From the NCBI GenBank assembly GCA_023410055.1, contig JAEYQK010000113.1:1-41090 (forward strand): 41,090 nucleotides of DNA. The letters are read 5' to 3'. This document shows positions 6,619-14,947 of this stretch, piece by piece. The translations under genes and the position numbers were made by a program. Source of the DNA: Acidobacteriota bacterium (lineage in GTDB: Bacteria; Acidobacteriota; Terriglobia; Terriglobales; Acidobacteriaceae). Each line of letters opens with the position of its first letter. Position 1 is the stretch's first letter. The notes beneath the pieces were generated by a model. The model was not told where the DNA came from. It made no database searches and saw only the letters and a list, made by a program, of their open reading frames with translations.

Positions 6619-7214
6619 GAATCGGTTACGGTTTTGACTCTCACGAATTCAAGCCTGGTGTCCCGCTTAAGCTGGGCGGGGTTGCCATCCCGCACGACCG
6701 CGGTCTTGCCGGACACTCTGATGGCGATGCACTACTTCATGCCTTGACTGACGCATTACTTGGCGCCGTCGCGGCTGGTGACATCGGCGGCTATTTTCCG
6801 CCGAGTGATCCCAAGTGGAAGGGCGCTGACTCTGTCGTATTTCTCCGCGAGGCGATGAACCAGGTTCGTAAAGCCGGATACGCCGTCTCGAATGTCGACT
6901 CGACGCTAATTCTCATGACTCCGAAGATAGGTCCTCATGCCGCGGCAATTCGTGCGCGCATCGCGGAGTTGCTCGGCGTCGACGTCGGCGCTGTGAGCGT
7001 GAAGGCAAAGACACCCGAAGGATTGAATTTGCCGAATACCGCTTCGGCCCACGTTGTTGTGCTGTTGGATAAGCGTGACGACGAGGAAGAGCGTACGATG
7101 CAAATGGCCGAGGCCATGCCACAGAGCGTCGTCGACGCCGAGGTCGAGCAGGTGCTCGAGAAGTCCGGCCCTGAATTGCGCAAGCGTCGCGCACGGGAGA
7201 GAAAGAAGACCTAG
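6615..7214 (+). CDS. ispF: 2-C-methyl-D-erythritol 2,4-cyclodiphosphate synthase IspF
   Basis: Cyclises CDP-methylerythritol 2-phosphate with release of CMP, the fifth MEP step. Zinc ligands are visible: Asp8 and His10 (GFDSHEF) and His42 (HSDGDALLHALTDALLG, 34-50). The IGGYFPPSDPKWKG block and the segment AKTPEGLNL are as in the family. The core ends near residue 152. Forty-seven extra residues, acidic first and then strongly basic (ending RARERKKT), are appended; they are not part of the known trimeric enzyme. The start ATG overlaps the stop of the inserted GxxExxY gene. It has no clear Shine-Dalgarno of its own beyond TGGGG about 6 bases upstream. Confidence 0.96.
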   Translation: MRIGYGFDSHEFKPGVPLKLGGVAIPHDRGLAGHSDGDALLHALTDALLGAVAAGDIGGYFPPSDPKWKGADSVVFLREAMNQVRKAGYAVSNVDSTLILMTPKIGPHAAAIRARIAELLGVDVGAVSVKAKTPEGLNLPNTASAHVVVLLDKRDDEEERTMQMAEAMPQSVVDAEVEQVLEKSGPELRKRRARERKKT

Positions 7215-7247
7215 CCCGTGATTTCAAGGCTCTAGCAAGAAAAGACG

Positions 7248-7553
7248 ATGAGAGAAGAACGGAAGCTTCGTGATCTCGTTTCCGTAGGCCGGGCGATCGC
7301 CGCCGACTTTGCGTTACTTGGCGTTAACAGCGTCGAGCAGTTGGCGAAGCAAGATCCTGAAACCCTCTACAAGAAGCTCTGCCGTAAAGTTGGGAAGCGC
7401 GTTGATCCCTGCGTGCTGGACACCTTCTGCGCCGCCGTCGCACAGGCTCGCGACCCGAAGCTGCCGCTGGAAAAATGCAAATGGTGGTACTGGAGCGGTG
7501 TGAGGAAGAAGAGAGCTAGTACCGAACGACGAGTACCTAATACCCAGTTGTGA
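7248..7553 (+). CDS. Helix-hairpin-helix protein of the Cdd1 ('pathogenicity locus') family
   Basis: A 101-residue protein. Residues 5-75 form the helix-hairpin-helix-like unit of the Cdd1 family: a VGRAIAADFALLGVNSVEQLA stretch (beginning near residue 13), then DPETLYKKLC, the DPCVLDTF segment and the closing KWWYWSG. Members probably bind nucleic acid, but no function is established despite the family name. It follows ispF by 33 bases on the same strand. The last dozen residues, RVPNTQL included, come from a GTAC-rich repeat and are unlikely to matter for function. Confidence 0.78.
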   Translation: MREERKLRDLVSVGRAIAADFALLGVNSVEQLAKQDPETLYKKLCRKVGKRVDPCVLDTFCAAVAQARDPKLPLEKCKWWYWSGVRKKRASTERRVPNTQL

Positions 7554-7558
7554 GTACC
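7515..7558. repeat. Degenerate GTAC-rich repeat at a gene 3' end
   Basis: Three spaced words (AGTACC, GAGTACC, GAGTACC) in 44 bases, overlapping the end of the helix-hairpin-helix gene. It resembles the better preserved copies at 27241-27327 and 32212-32244 but is diverged. Confidence 0.45.
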
Positions 7559-7635
7559 AGCCAGTGCGCCCTGTTTAACAATTGGTAAAATGGGGTGTGC
7601 GTAAGTACTGGGAAAGTCCGGCACCATCTACGATC

Positions 7636-8637
7636 ATGCCTCAGGGCGTATGTGTACCTGCCGAATTCAAGATCGGCAACGTGCGGATCGCTCCGGCGAC
7701 AGTCCTCGCTCCGATGGCCGGCGTCACCGACACCGTCTTCCGTCGATTCATCCGCGAGATGGGCGGCTGCGGCCTGCTGATGACGGAGTTCACCTCGGCC
7801 GACGGCATGATCCGCGCCTGGAACGATAAGGCCAAGCGTTATCTTCTGTTCGCGGAAGACGAGCATCCGATTTCGGCGCAGCTCTTCGGCAGCAATCCTG
7901 AATCTCTCGGCGAGGCGGCGCGGCGGATCGAGCAAATTGGTTTCGATCTCGTTGACCTGAACCTCGGCTGTCCCGCGAAGAAAGTGACGAAGTGCAACGG
8001 CGGCTCCGGCCTGCTGCGCGACCTGCCGCTGATAAGGCAGATATTCGAATCGATTCGCGCCGCAACCAAACTGCCGTTCACCGTGAAATTCCGCCTCGGC
8101 TGGAACGACAGCGAGATCGTTTGCGAGGACATCGCGCGCATGGCCGAAAATTGCGGTCTGAACGCTGTCGCTCTCCACGCCCGCACACGCGAGCAGGGAT
8201 ACGGGGGCGAGGCGCGCTGGCACTACATTGCGGCGGTCAAGAGCGCGGTCAAGATCCCCGTCATCGGCAACGGCGACATCCGCTCTCCCGAAGACGCAGT
8301 CCGCATGGTGGCCGAGACCGGTTGCGATGCCGTCATGATCGGACGCACTGCGGCTTCGAATCCGTGGATCTTCCGCCAGATCGCGCAGTACACCGAGACC
8401 GGCCGTTACGACGAGCCAACCGAGGCGGACCGCTACCGCATGATCCGCACATATTTCCAGATGCTCGTCGACGAAAAGGTCGTAGGCGCCGAAGGAAAAA
8501 TGAAGCAGTTCGCCTCATGGTTCACCCACGGTGTCCGCAACGGCGCACATCTACGCAAGGCGATCTACGAATCCAAGACAGCACCGGCGATTCTCGATGC
8601 GGTCGAGGCGTTCTTTGCGCCCGCTCTGACGGTGTAA
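7636..8637 (+). CDS. dusB: tRNA-dihydrouridine synthase, DusB type
   Basis: FMN- and NADPH-dependent reductase that makes dihydrouridine in the tRNA D-loop. From the ATG at 7636 the protein has 333 residues: the FMN-binding start LAPMAGVTD near 24-32, the catalytic Cys112 in NLGCPAKKVTK, the VKFRLGW strand, the HARTREQGY motif, the phosphate-binding GNGDI and the block MIGRTAASNPWIF. All belong to the DusB subfamily. A longer frame opens at a TTG at 7582, but the extra residues are not like the family and no ribosome binding site precedes it; neither start has a strong one. The gene is in the same direction as ispF and the helix-hairpin-helix gene. Confidence 0.95.
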   Translation: MPQGVCVPAEFKIGNVRIAPATVLAPMAGVTDTVFRRFIREMGGCGLLMTEFTSADGMIRAWNDKAKRYLLFAEDEHPISAQLFGSNPESLGEAARRIEQIGFDLVDLNLGCPAKKVTKCNGGSGLLRDLPLIRQIFESIRAATKLPFTVKFRLGWNDSEIVCEDIARMAENCGLNAVALHARTREQGYGGEARWHYIAAVKSAVKIPVIGNGDIRSPEDAVRMVAETGCDAVMIGRTAASNPWIFRQIAQYTETGRYDEPTEADRYRMIRTYFQMLVDEKVVGAEGKMKQFASWFTHGVRNGAHLRKAIYESKTAPAILDAVEAFFAPALTV

Positions 8638-8742
8638 CGCGCGTTTATCGTGCTCTCGCCAGAAACGTCCATCGCGAGTATCCTATGTGGATCATCGATT
8701 TGGCGGGATTCTCATGAGTTCCGGCAACCCTAGGGAGGAAGC

Positions 8743-9888
8743 GTGGCCAAGGGACAGGTCGCAGTCAAGGCGCTGGCGCTGCTGCTGCTCTGTATTCTTG
8801 CGCTTGCAGGCTGCGGAACCGGAAACTCGAATGCCACGACAGCAAGCGTCACTGCGCAAATTAGGAAAACAGCCCGCGTCGATCTGCACCCGCCAAAGTT
8901 CGCCTACGTTGCTAATCAAAAGAACGGTATTTCGGCCTACACCGTCGATCCTTCCGCTGGTGCTCTGAAGCCGATCGCCGGATCCCCGTTCGCCGCAGGA
9001 ACCAGCAGCACCGCCATCGCTGCCGATCCTGACGGCCATTTTCTCTACGTTGCCGACAGCTACCTCAACGCAATTCTGGTCTACAACATCGACCAGGCCA
9101 CGGGCGCGCTGACAAAATCGTTTGCCGTGCATCCGGCAGGCACCCAGCCCGGATCGTTGGCCGTGCACCCTTCGGGCAAGTGGCTGTATGCTGCGAATCG
9201 TTTCTCGGGCAACGTCTCGCAATACAGCATCAACACTAATACAGGCGCGTTGACTGAACTTCAGGGTTCACCCGTCGCTGTTGGCGGATGGCTGTACGCC
9301 ATCGCCATCGATCCTACCGGACGCTTTGCCTACTCGGCCGATTACAAGGGCAATCGCATAGTGGCCTTTGTCATCGATCAAGACACAGGCGGCCTTACCC
9401 CTACCGGCTCCATTCCGGCGGCAACGAATCCTGACTGCATTGCGATCAGTCCAACCGGGAACATGCTTTATGTCGGAACCATCGGCTCAAAGATAGAGTC
9501 CATAGCCGGATTTCACATCGACATGGACACCGGAGCGCTCAGCGCGGCGCCAGTGCTGAGTTTCCCTTTTGGGGTTGGAACCTTTTCGCTGGCTTTTGAT
9601 CCGTACGGTCGCTGGCTGTATTCGGCCAACCAGGTAAGCGGTTCAACCTCGATTTACAAGCCCGAGCCTACTGGCGCGCTTACCTTCGTCCACAGCTATG
9701 GCGTCGCCGGAGACCGTGCTCCCAATCAGGTAACGGTTGATCCTTCAGGACAATTCGTCTACGTAACCGACGTATCCGGTACAGTGATGGCCTTCAAGAT
9801 CAATCAGTCAAAGGGCACTCTGGCGCCGATTGCCGGTTCGCCGTTCGCCGCCGGTGACACGCCGGTTGCAATCGTCGTCACGCACTAG
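8743..9888 (+). CDS. Lipoprotein with seven-bladed beta-propeller, lactonase/YvtN family
   Basis: A 381-residue exported lipoprotein. A hydrophobic signal at 8-22 ends in a lipobox, LALAGC, so Cys23 should be lipid-modified. The rest is a series of about seven propeller blades with the repeating themes FAYVANxxxxxxSAYTVD and VDPSGxFVYV, as in the 6-phosphogluconolactonase-like beta-propeller family. Members with this signal are common in Acidobacteria, where they are annotated as lactonase or YncE-like; enzymatic activity is not evident. The GTG start at 8743 follows GGGAGGAA directly, which settles the start. No partner gene is apparent. Confidence 0.83.
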   Translation: MAKGQVAVKALALLLLCILALAGCGTGNSNATTASVTAQIRKTARVDLHPPKFAYVANQKNGISAYTVDPSAGALKPIAGSPFAAGTSSTAIAADPDGHFLYVADSYLNAILVYNIDQATGALTKSFAVHPAGTQPGSLAVHPSGKWLYAANRFSGNVSQYSINTNTGALTELQGSPVAVGGWLYAIAIDPTGRFAYSADYKGNRIVAFVIDQDTGGLTPTGSIPAATNPDCIAISPTGNMLYVGTIGSKIESIAGFHIDMDTGALSAAPVLSFPFGVGTFSLAFDPYGRWLYSANQVSGSTSIYKPEPTGALTFVHSYGVAGDRAPNQVTVDPSGQFVYVTDVSGTVMAFKINQSKGTLAPIAGSPFAAGDTPVAIVVTH

Positions 9889-10025
9889 CAACGAATTGGT
9901 CTCTCCCGTTAGGATACGTCCCATTTTGTCTTTGACCTCCTCGCAGTTCTAGCGCAACCTAAGTAGCAGAACGGTGTTTTAAATACCAAGCTGTCCAAAC
10001 GCGCCAAGTTCGTTCGGAGAGGACT

Positions 10026-10850
10026 ATGAAATTCAGGTTTGCTTTGTTCCTTATTTTGCTTTTCATGGCAGCCGCAATCGTGCCCGCCTTCGCCGCACCG
10101 CGTAACGGCGCCTGCTTTTACAAAGACGAGTACTTCAGAGGGTCATCCTTCTGCATCAATGCAGGCGAAAGCCAGGGAAGTCTGCCGGGCGGCTTCACAG
10201 ACGAGATTTCTTCCATTCGCATTTACGGCAATGCCAGCGTGACCGTTTATCAGGATCAGAACTTCCGTGGAGGGAGCGAGCGCTTCACCAGTGACGTCCA
10301 GGACCTTCGCCAGGTGCGTAAGGACAACGACTCCAGCCACAGTTGGAACAACCGCATCTCTTCGATCCGCGTTGATTCTGGCCGGGGCTGGGGAAATGGA
10401 AATGGAAACGGAGGCTGGAATCGCGGCAACGGCAACCCCGGCGGGAACCGCGGCAATAATGACCGTGACAACGATAATCGCGATTGGAATCGTGGGAATA
10501 ATGCCAACAACGACTGGGGTCGCAATGGGTCGAACAGGCCGAATTTCCCGACGTGGGGACGCGGCCCGCGGCCGAATCGTGGCGCCTGCTTCTATCGTGA
10601 TCGCGACTTCCGCGGCGACTACTTCTGCATGAAGAACGGCGAGGAGTTCCGTTCTTTGCCGTCAATGCGGGACGACATTTCTTCCATCAAGGTGTATGGT
10701 GGCGCTCGCGTCGTCGTCTTTGAAGATTCTGACTTTCGCGGAAGCTCCGCCCGGTTCCGCAACGACATCACCGACTTGCGTAACAGTGCAGTGCGCGACG
10801 ATCGGGATCACACTTGGAACAACCGAATCTCTTCCATTCAGGTTCAATAG
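10026..10850 (+). CDS. Secreted protein with two I36/beta-gamma-crystallin-like domains and a Gly/Asn/Arg linker
   Basis: 274 residues. A signal peptide occupies residues 1-24 (hydrophobic run, AFA-A cleavage). Two copies of the same domain follow, at about 27-117 and 185-274. Each begins GACFYxDxxFRGxxFC (Cys30/Cys43 and Cys188/Cys201), contains DEISSI or DDISSI, repeats the Greek-key unit with VYQDQNFRGGSERF or VFEDSDFRGSSARF, and closes WNNRISSI. This is the pattern of peptidase inhibitor family I36 and of beta/gamma-crystallin folds; calcium binding or protease inhibition are both possible. The linker 118-184 is almost entirely Gly, Asn, Arg, Asp and Trp. GGAGAGG precedes the ATG, and a terminator follows. 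Confidence 0.82.
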   Translation: MKFRFALFLILLFMAAAIVPAFAAPRNGACFYKDEYFRGSSFCINAGESQGSLPGGFTDEISSIRIYGNASVTVYQDQNFRGGSERFTSDVQDLRQVRKDNDSSHSWNNRISSIRVDSGRGWGNGNGNGGWNRGNGNPGGNRGNNDRDNDNRDWNRGNNANNDWGRNGSNRPNFPTWGRGPRPNRGACFYRDRDFRGDYFCMKNGEEFRSLPSMRDDISSIKVYGGARVVVFEDSDFRGSSARFRNDITDLRNSAVRDDRDHTWNNRISSIQVQ

Positions 10851-10867
10851 TCTCGGCCTGAGATAAC

Positions 10868-10905
10868 ACATCCTCGTCGCAACCTGCGGCGAGGATGTCT
10901 CTTTT
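10868..10905 (+). terminator. Intrinsic terminator of the I36-like gene
   Basis: A 13-bp stem with one G-U pair (ACATCCTCGTCGC at 10868-10880, GCGGCGAGGATGT at 10886-10898), a 5-base loop and then CTCTTTT. It lies between two convergent genes. Confidence 0.85.
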
Positions 10906-10914
10906 GCGCTTCGT

Positions 10915-11805
10915 CTATGAGGCCACTCTGAGCTCAGTGTTCCTGATTGGCTGGATCTCCTCGCCCGTTTGCACATCGATGGCCCCCATCTTTCCTCTTT
11001 CATCCTGCTCAATATAAGCCCACGGAGTAACTGGATCATGCGTGAAGACGACCAGCCACCGGTCGGGAACGGCTTCTGAGTAGAAGCGCTTGCGGTTTTC
11101 GATTGTGGTCAGCGGGAACAGGTCATATGCCATGACCCAGGTCAGATCGAGATGCGCCGTGGTCGGAATAAGGTCGCTGATGTAGCAGGCCTTCTTGCCC
11201 TCACTCTCAACGATGATGGCCTGCATGTTGGCCGTGTGGCCGGGAAACAGCCTGACGGAAATGCCGGGCGCAATCTCGTGGTCTCCAGAGATCAAATGAG
11301 CCTGACCATTCTCGATCAGCGGATTGTAGTTGTCGCTAATGTAGCTGACGCGGTCACGCTCAAGTTGGCGCTGACCATGCTCCCACTCGCCCTGCTGGAT
11401 TATGTATTTGGCGCGCGGGAAGGTCGGCACTACTTTGCCGTTCTTCAGCATCGTGTTCCAGCCACAGTGGTCGAAGTGCAGGTGTGAGTTGATGACGATG
11501 TCTACGGCTTCGGGCGCCACGCCAGCGTCGTCCAGGCTGAGCAGCAGGCGTTCTTCATTGCCGTAGACCTTCTTCGATTTGTCCGGAAGTTTGTTGCCGA
11601 TGCCGGTCTCGACGAGAATCGTCAGCTCGTCAGAACGAATGAGCAGAGAGTTGAGTCCCATGCGGAGACGGTTCAATTCGTCAGCGGCGAACTTTCGCTC
11701 CCACATGACCTTGGGTACGACGCCGAACATTGCCCCGCCGTCCAGCCAGTACTTGCCGTCCGAAAGGACCGTCAATTCGAAGCTGCCGAACTCGAGTCGC
11801 TCCAA
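10915..11805 (-). CDS. Metallo-beta-lactamase-fold hydrolase
   Basis: A 296-residue soluble protein of the MBL superfamily. The zinc motif HxHxDH is His108-Leu-His110-Phe-Asp112-His113; further ligands are His190 (PGHT), Asp211 (YISD) and His256 (FTHD), so a complete dinuclear site is present. The N-terminal part, including LLIRSDELTILVETG, resembles the lactonase/quorum-quenching-like and arylsulfatase-like branches, but the substrate cannot be assigned. No signal peptide is visible. It converges with the I36-like gene and lies downstream of the S9 peptidase gene at a distance of 72 bases, with a GATTCAGTGACTGAC-type repeat between them. Confidence 0.87.
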   Translation of the reverse strand: MERLEFGSFELTVLSDGKYWLDGGAMFGVVPKVMWERKFAADELNRLRMGLNSLLIRSDELTILVETGIGNKLPDKSKKVYGNEERLLLSLDDAGVAPEAVDIVINSHLHFDHCGWNTMLKNGKVVPTFPRAKYIIQQGEWEHGQRQLERDRVSYISDNYNPLIENGQAHLISGDHEIAPGISVRLFPGHTANMQAIIVESEGKKACYISDLIPTTAHLDLTWVMAYDLFPLTTIENRKRFYSEAVPDRWLVVFTHDPVTPWAYIEQDERGKMGAIDVQTGEEIQPIRNTELRVAS

Positions 11806-11877
11806 AAAACCCTCCGTACTATTTCAGCTTGAATAGATGCGGTGGGCTAACAACTGGACCAGTGATTCAGTGACTGA

Positions 11878-14496
11878 CTAATCCGCACAGACCGAAGGGA
11901 GCCGTCTTCCATCTCGCATGATCGATTTGCACCCGAGTGTTATCTTCCATTCGGTGCACTGGCCGGAGGCATTATTTGGGCCCGTAGATGTCTTCGGATC
12001 GCCAGCAACACAGGTTCCCTCACACTGCCTGTAATCGGTGCAAGATTTGCCGCCGTCGCGCGTCCGCAGATTGCATCTTGACTCCGGATTGAAGCCTATT
12101 CTTCCCCACTTGCCTCCCTGCGCGGAGCATGCCTTCTCCGTACTAGGGTACGGAGATTGCACCGTTGTAGAAGCAGCTGTTGTTTCCTGTTGGGAACGTT
12201 GGGAACTGCCATTCATCAGCCATAGCTCAAACTGGTCCTGTATGCGCCGAAAGAGCTGTACGCGTGCAGCCTTTCCTGTGATGCCGTGGGTCTTGCGCGG
12301 ATAGAGCTGAAGATCGTACGGTTTGTCCGCAGCAATCAGGCTCTGGATCATCTGAATCGTGTTCTGCAGGTGGACGTTGTCGTCGCTGGTGCCGTGCACG
12401 AGCAAGAGGCGGCCCTTCAGGTCGGCGGCAAAGTTCACTGTAGAACTTTTCTTGTAGCCTTCGGCGTTCTCGCTGGGTAGGCCCATGTAGCGTTCCGTGT
12501 AAATGCTGTCGTAGTCCAGCCAGTTTGTTACGGGTGCTACGGCGATGCCGGACTTGAATCGATTTGAGTGAGTCAGGGCATAGGTGGTCATGTACCCGCC
12601 GTAGCTCCATCCCCACCAGCCGAGGCGATCACGATCAAGCACAGGATTGGTGGCGAGAACTTGATCGATTGCGGCCAACTGATCTGCCAGTTCCACATCG
12701 CCGAAGTGACCTTTAACGGCTGCTGTGAAGGCTCGGCCGCGCCCGGCCATACCGCGATTGTCGACGTGCAGGATCGCGAATCCTGCTCGCGAGAGGATCA
12801 CGTCGAACAAGTAGTTGGTACCGCCCCACTTGTTGACTGCATTCTGCGAACCTGGCCCGCCATACGGATTATTGATCAGCGGCACCTTTCCACCGTACGC
12901 GGCGATCACATCCTGCGGTGGAAGCAGCAGTGTTCCGTAAAGTGTAGTAGTGTTGTCTGCCGCCTTGAGTTCAACGCGCTTCGGAACGGGCAGACTGAAT
13001 GCCTCAACCGTGCGGGCCTGCCAAAAAACAGTGCAGAGGCCGTCGAGCTTGCACAGAGAAAGAGAAGGAGGAGTCGAAACGGCGGAAAATGTGTCCACGT
13101 AGAATGTGTTGTCCGGTCCCATGCTGACGCCGTGCGTTCCAGGAGCCGACGATAATTTCTTCATCTGACCCGTGCCATCGAGCTTTCCGGAGAACAGTTG
13201 TCGATCCAGCAGATCACCGGCATTCGCCACAAAATAGATTTCGCCTTTGCTTTCGTCTAGGCCCTCAAGCGATTGCACCTCGAACTCGCCCTTCGTCAGT
13301 TGCCGTTCGAGCTTCGCTTCTCCTGCGGCCGGGTTTTGCTTGTCAAAACTGTACAGATAAAGCTGCATGAATCCATCGCGCCAGCTCGGCCAGATGAAGC
13401 GGTCGCCCGAGTCGAAAATCTGGAACATGTCGGTGACCGGTACCCAGGCGTCACTGGTCTCGGACAACATGCGCTGCGATTTGCCGGAGTTCACGTCGAT
13501 GAAGTAGAGGTCGAGCTTGTTCTGCGCGCGATTGAGCAGTTGTGCCCAGATCATGCCCTCTCTCACCCAGCCGAAGCGCGGGATGTACTCACGGTCTTTT
13601 GCCTCGCCGACGTCGATCCACTTGACCTTGCCGCCACCTGCGCCGATCACGCCCAAGCGCACTTCCGGATTCGGATCCCCTGCTTTCGGATATCTCTGCT
13701 CGTCTGCCTGTGGGTGTTGCGGCATCCAGTCCACGATCGGATAGGCCGGAACCTTCGTTTCGTTCATCTGGAGGAATACGATCTGTTTCCCTTCGGGCGA
13801 CCAGAAATAGTTGCTGCGCACATCGAGTTCTTCCGCATAGACCCAGTCGACCTCCCCGTTGAGGATGTTTTCACGCTGCTCATCGCATCCTTTGTCGCTT
13901 CCTTTGGCGGCATTCTTTTCCGGGACGGTAAGTGCCCTTTCGCTATCGTCGTTGACCGGCCTTACGTAGAGGTTGTGCTTGCGGAGGAACGCAACATGCT
14001 TGCCATCGCGGTCGAACTTCGGGTCGCTGATGGAATCGGAACCAGTCGTCAGTTGAACAGCAGTGCCATTATCGAGCGAGTAGTACCAGAGCTGTCCGCG
14101 GGCCTCGAAGAGGATGTGCTTGGAGTCGGGAGCCCACTGATAGCCGCCGACTGAATAGCGTTCAATTCGCTCCTTCTCGCGTTCATCCTTGATGCCGCTG
14201 ACGGGAGGAGCCAGCGTGGCTAGCTTTCCTTCCGGTACCAGAACGGCTGTCTTGCCGCTAGCCACATCGACGTAATAGAGCGCGCCGTGCTCGCCGGAAT
14301 CGTCCCGCTGGATGAAAGAGACTCTGGTGCCGTCGGGGCTCCACTTCACTGTCTCCGGAGCACGACCCGTAATCCCGCCCTCGCTGAAGATCGCGTCAAT
14401 GGTCAACTGCTTCGCTTGAACTGCGGACTGCGTGTTTGGCGTCTGACTAAAGGCAACTTGGCTAAGAAAAATGATGAACAGCAGTGTCCGCTTCAC
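11878..14496 (-). CDS. Dipeptidyl-peptidase IV-like S9 peptidase with a Cys-rich C-terminal extension
   Basis: 872 residues. A signal peptide (about 1-17, ending AFS) exports it. Residues 25-530 form the beta-propeller of the DPP IV family, including the segment DWVYAEELDVRSNYFW with the double Glu that binds the substrate amino terminus. Residues 540-770 are the alpha/beta-hydrolase domain with catalytic Ser631 (GWSYGGY), Asp705 (GTSDDN) and His737 (KTHGI), spaced as in human DPP IV. The enzyme should remove dipeptides after Pro or Ala. Residues about 790-872 are an unusual extension with eight cysteines in a regular pattern, beginning CSAQGGKWG and ending PSVCAD. This extension is not part of the S9 fold. 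Confidence 0.92.
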   Translation of the reverse strand: MKRTLLFIIFLSQVAFSQTPNTQSAVQAKQLTIDAIFSEGGITGRAPETVKWSPDGTRVSFIQRDDSGEHGALYYVDVASGKTAVLVPEGKLATLAPPVSGIKDEREKERIERYSVGGYQWAPDSKHILFEARGQLWYYSLDNGTAVQLTTGSDSISDPKFDRDGKHVAFLRKHNLYVRPVNDDSERALTVPEKNAAKGSDKGCDEQRENILNGEVDWVYAEELDVRSNYFWSPEGKQIVFLQMNETKVPAYPIVDWMPQHPQADEQRYPKAGDPNPEVRLGVIGAGGGKVKWIDVGEAKDREYIPRFGWVREGMIWAQLLNRAQNKLDLYFIDVNSGKSQRMLSETSDAWVPVTDMFQIFDSGDRFIWPSWRDGFMQLYLYSFDKQNPAAGEAKLERQLTKGEFEVQSLEGLDESKGEIYFVANAGDLLDRQLFSGKLDGTGQMKKLSSAPGTHGVSMGPDNTFYVDTFSAVSTPPSLSLCKLDGLCTVFWQARTVEAFSLPVPKRVELKAADNTTTLYGTLLLPPQDVIAAYGGKVPLINNPYGGPGSQNAVNKWGGTNYLFDVILSRAGFAILHVDNRGMAGRGRAFTAAVKGHFGDVELADQLAAIDQVLATNPVLDRDRLGWWGWSYGGYMTTYALTHSNRFKSGIAVAPVTNWLDYDSIYTERYMGLPSENAEGYKKSSTVNFAADLKGRLLLVHGTSDDNVHLQNTIQMIQSLIAADKPYDLQLYPRKTHGITGKAARVQLFRRIQDQFELWLMNGSSQRSQQETTAASTTVQSPYPSTEKACSAQGGKWGRIGFNPESRCNLRTRDGGKSCTDYRQCEGTCVAGDPKTSTGPNNASGQCTEWKITLGCKSIMRDGRRLPSVCAD

Positions 14497-14566
14497 CGGC
14501 GATTCCTCCAGGTACTACGCCGTGAAGTTTAGCAAACGATGTTCGGAGAGTCTGCGGGAAATCAGG

Positions 14567-14827
14567 CTATTTGCTGCCGCGAAGCAGCATCCAGATGCGC
14601 GCGACTTCAAACAGCGCGACAAACGCGCCAAGTCCGAAATAGACGTTTCGCGCGGTCTCGGTGCTAAGTGCGGCGGGAAGCGGGATGCCCCGCTGACGAA
14701 CCAGCACGACCAACTCGCGCTCACGTTCCATGACGTAATCCGCGATAGGCCTGTGAAAGAGCATTAGCGCCAATCCGAGGGCCAGTTTTGTGAACTCAAG
14801 AAACATGCTAATCCGACGAAAACTCAT
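14567..14827 (-). CDS. Small two-helix membrane protein, unknown
   Basis: 86 residues, not recognised. Two hydrophobic segments are visible: about 11-24 (TKLALGLALMLF) and 64-83 (VYFGLGAFVALFEVARIWMLL), separated by a charged loop with EREREL. It ends LLRGSK. It is encoded just upstream of the S9 peptidase gene on the same strand, 70 bases apart. The arrangement of helices and the charge pattern look like a real inner-membrane protein, but no family is recognised and the opposite strand also carries an open frame; confidence is moderate. Confidence 0.6.
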   Translation of the reverse strand: MSFRRISMFLEFTKLALGLALMLFHRPIADYVMERERELVVLVRQRGIPLPAALSTETARNVYFGLGAFVALFEVARIWMLLRGSK

Positions 14828-14947
14828 CGTAGTCGGCTCTCTGGCGGCTTCAATCGGGCATAAGTCTTAGTCCAGGGCAGGAGCGCCTGCGTGATTTGCA
14901 CGATAGCCGCGTGTTTTCAGCGTGTTACAATCTCCAGCAGAGCGACC

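Noticed and set aside
7609..7625. The words GGGAAAGTCCGG resemble a conserved part of RNase P RNA
   Set aside because: The remaining conserved regions of RNase P RNA are absent, and the words lie just before and overlap the dusB coding region.
13273..14154. A 293-codon open frame antisense to the S9 peptidase gene
   Set aside because: It is a shadow of a real gene whose motifs and catalytic residues are clear on the other strand.
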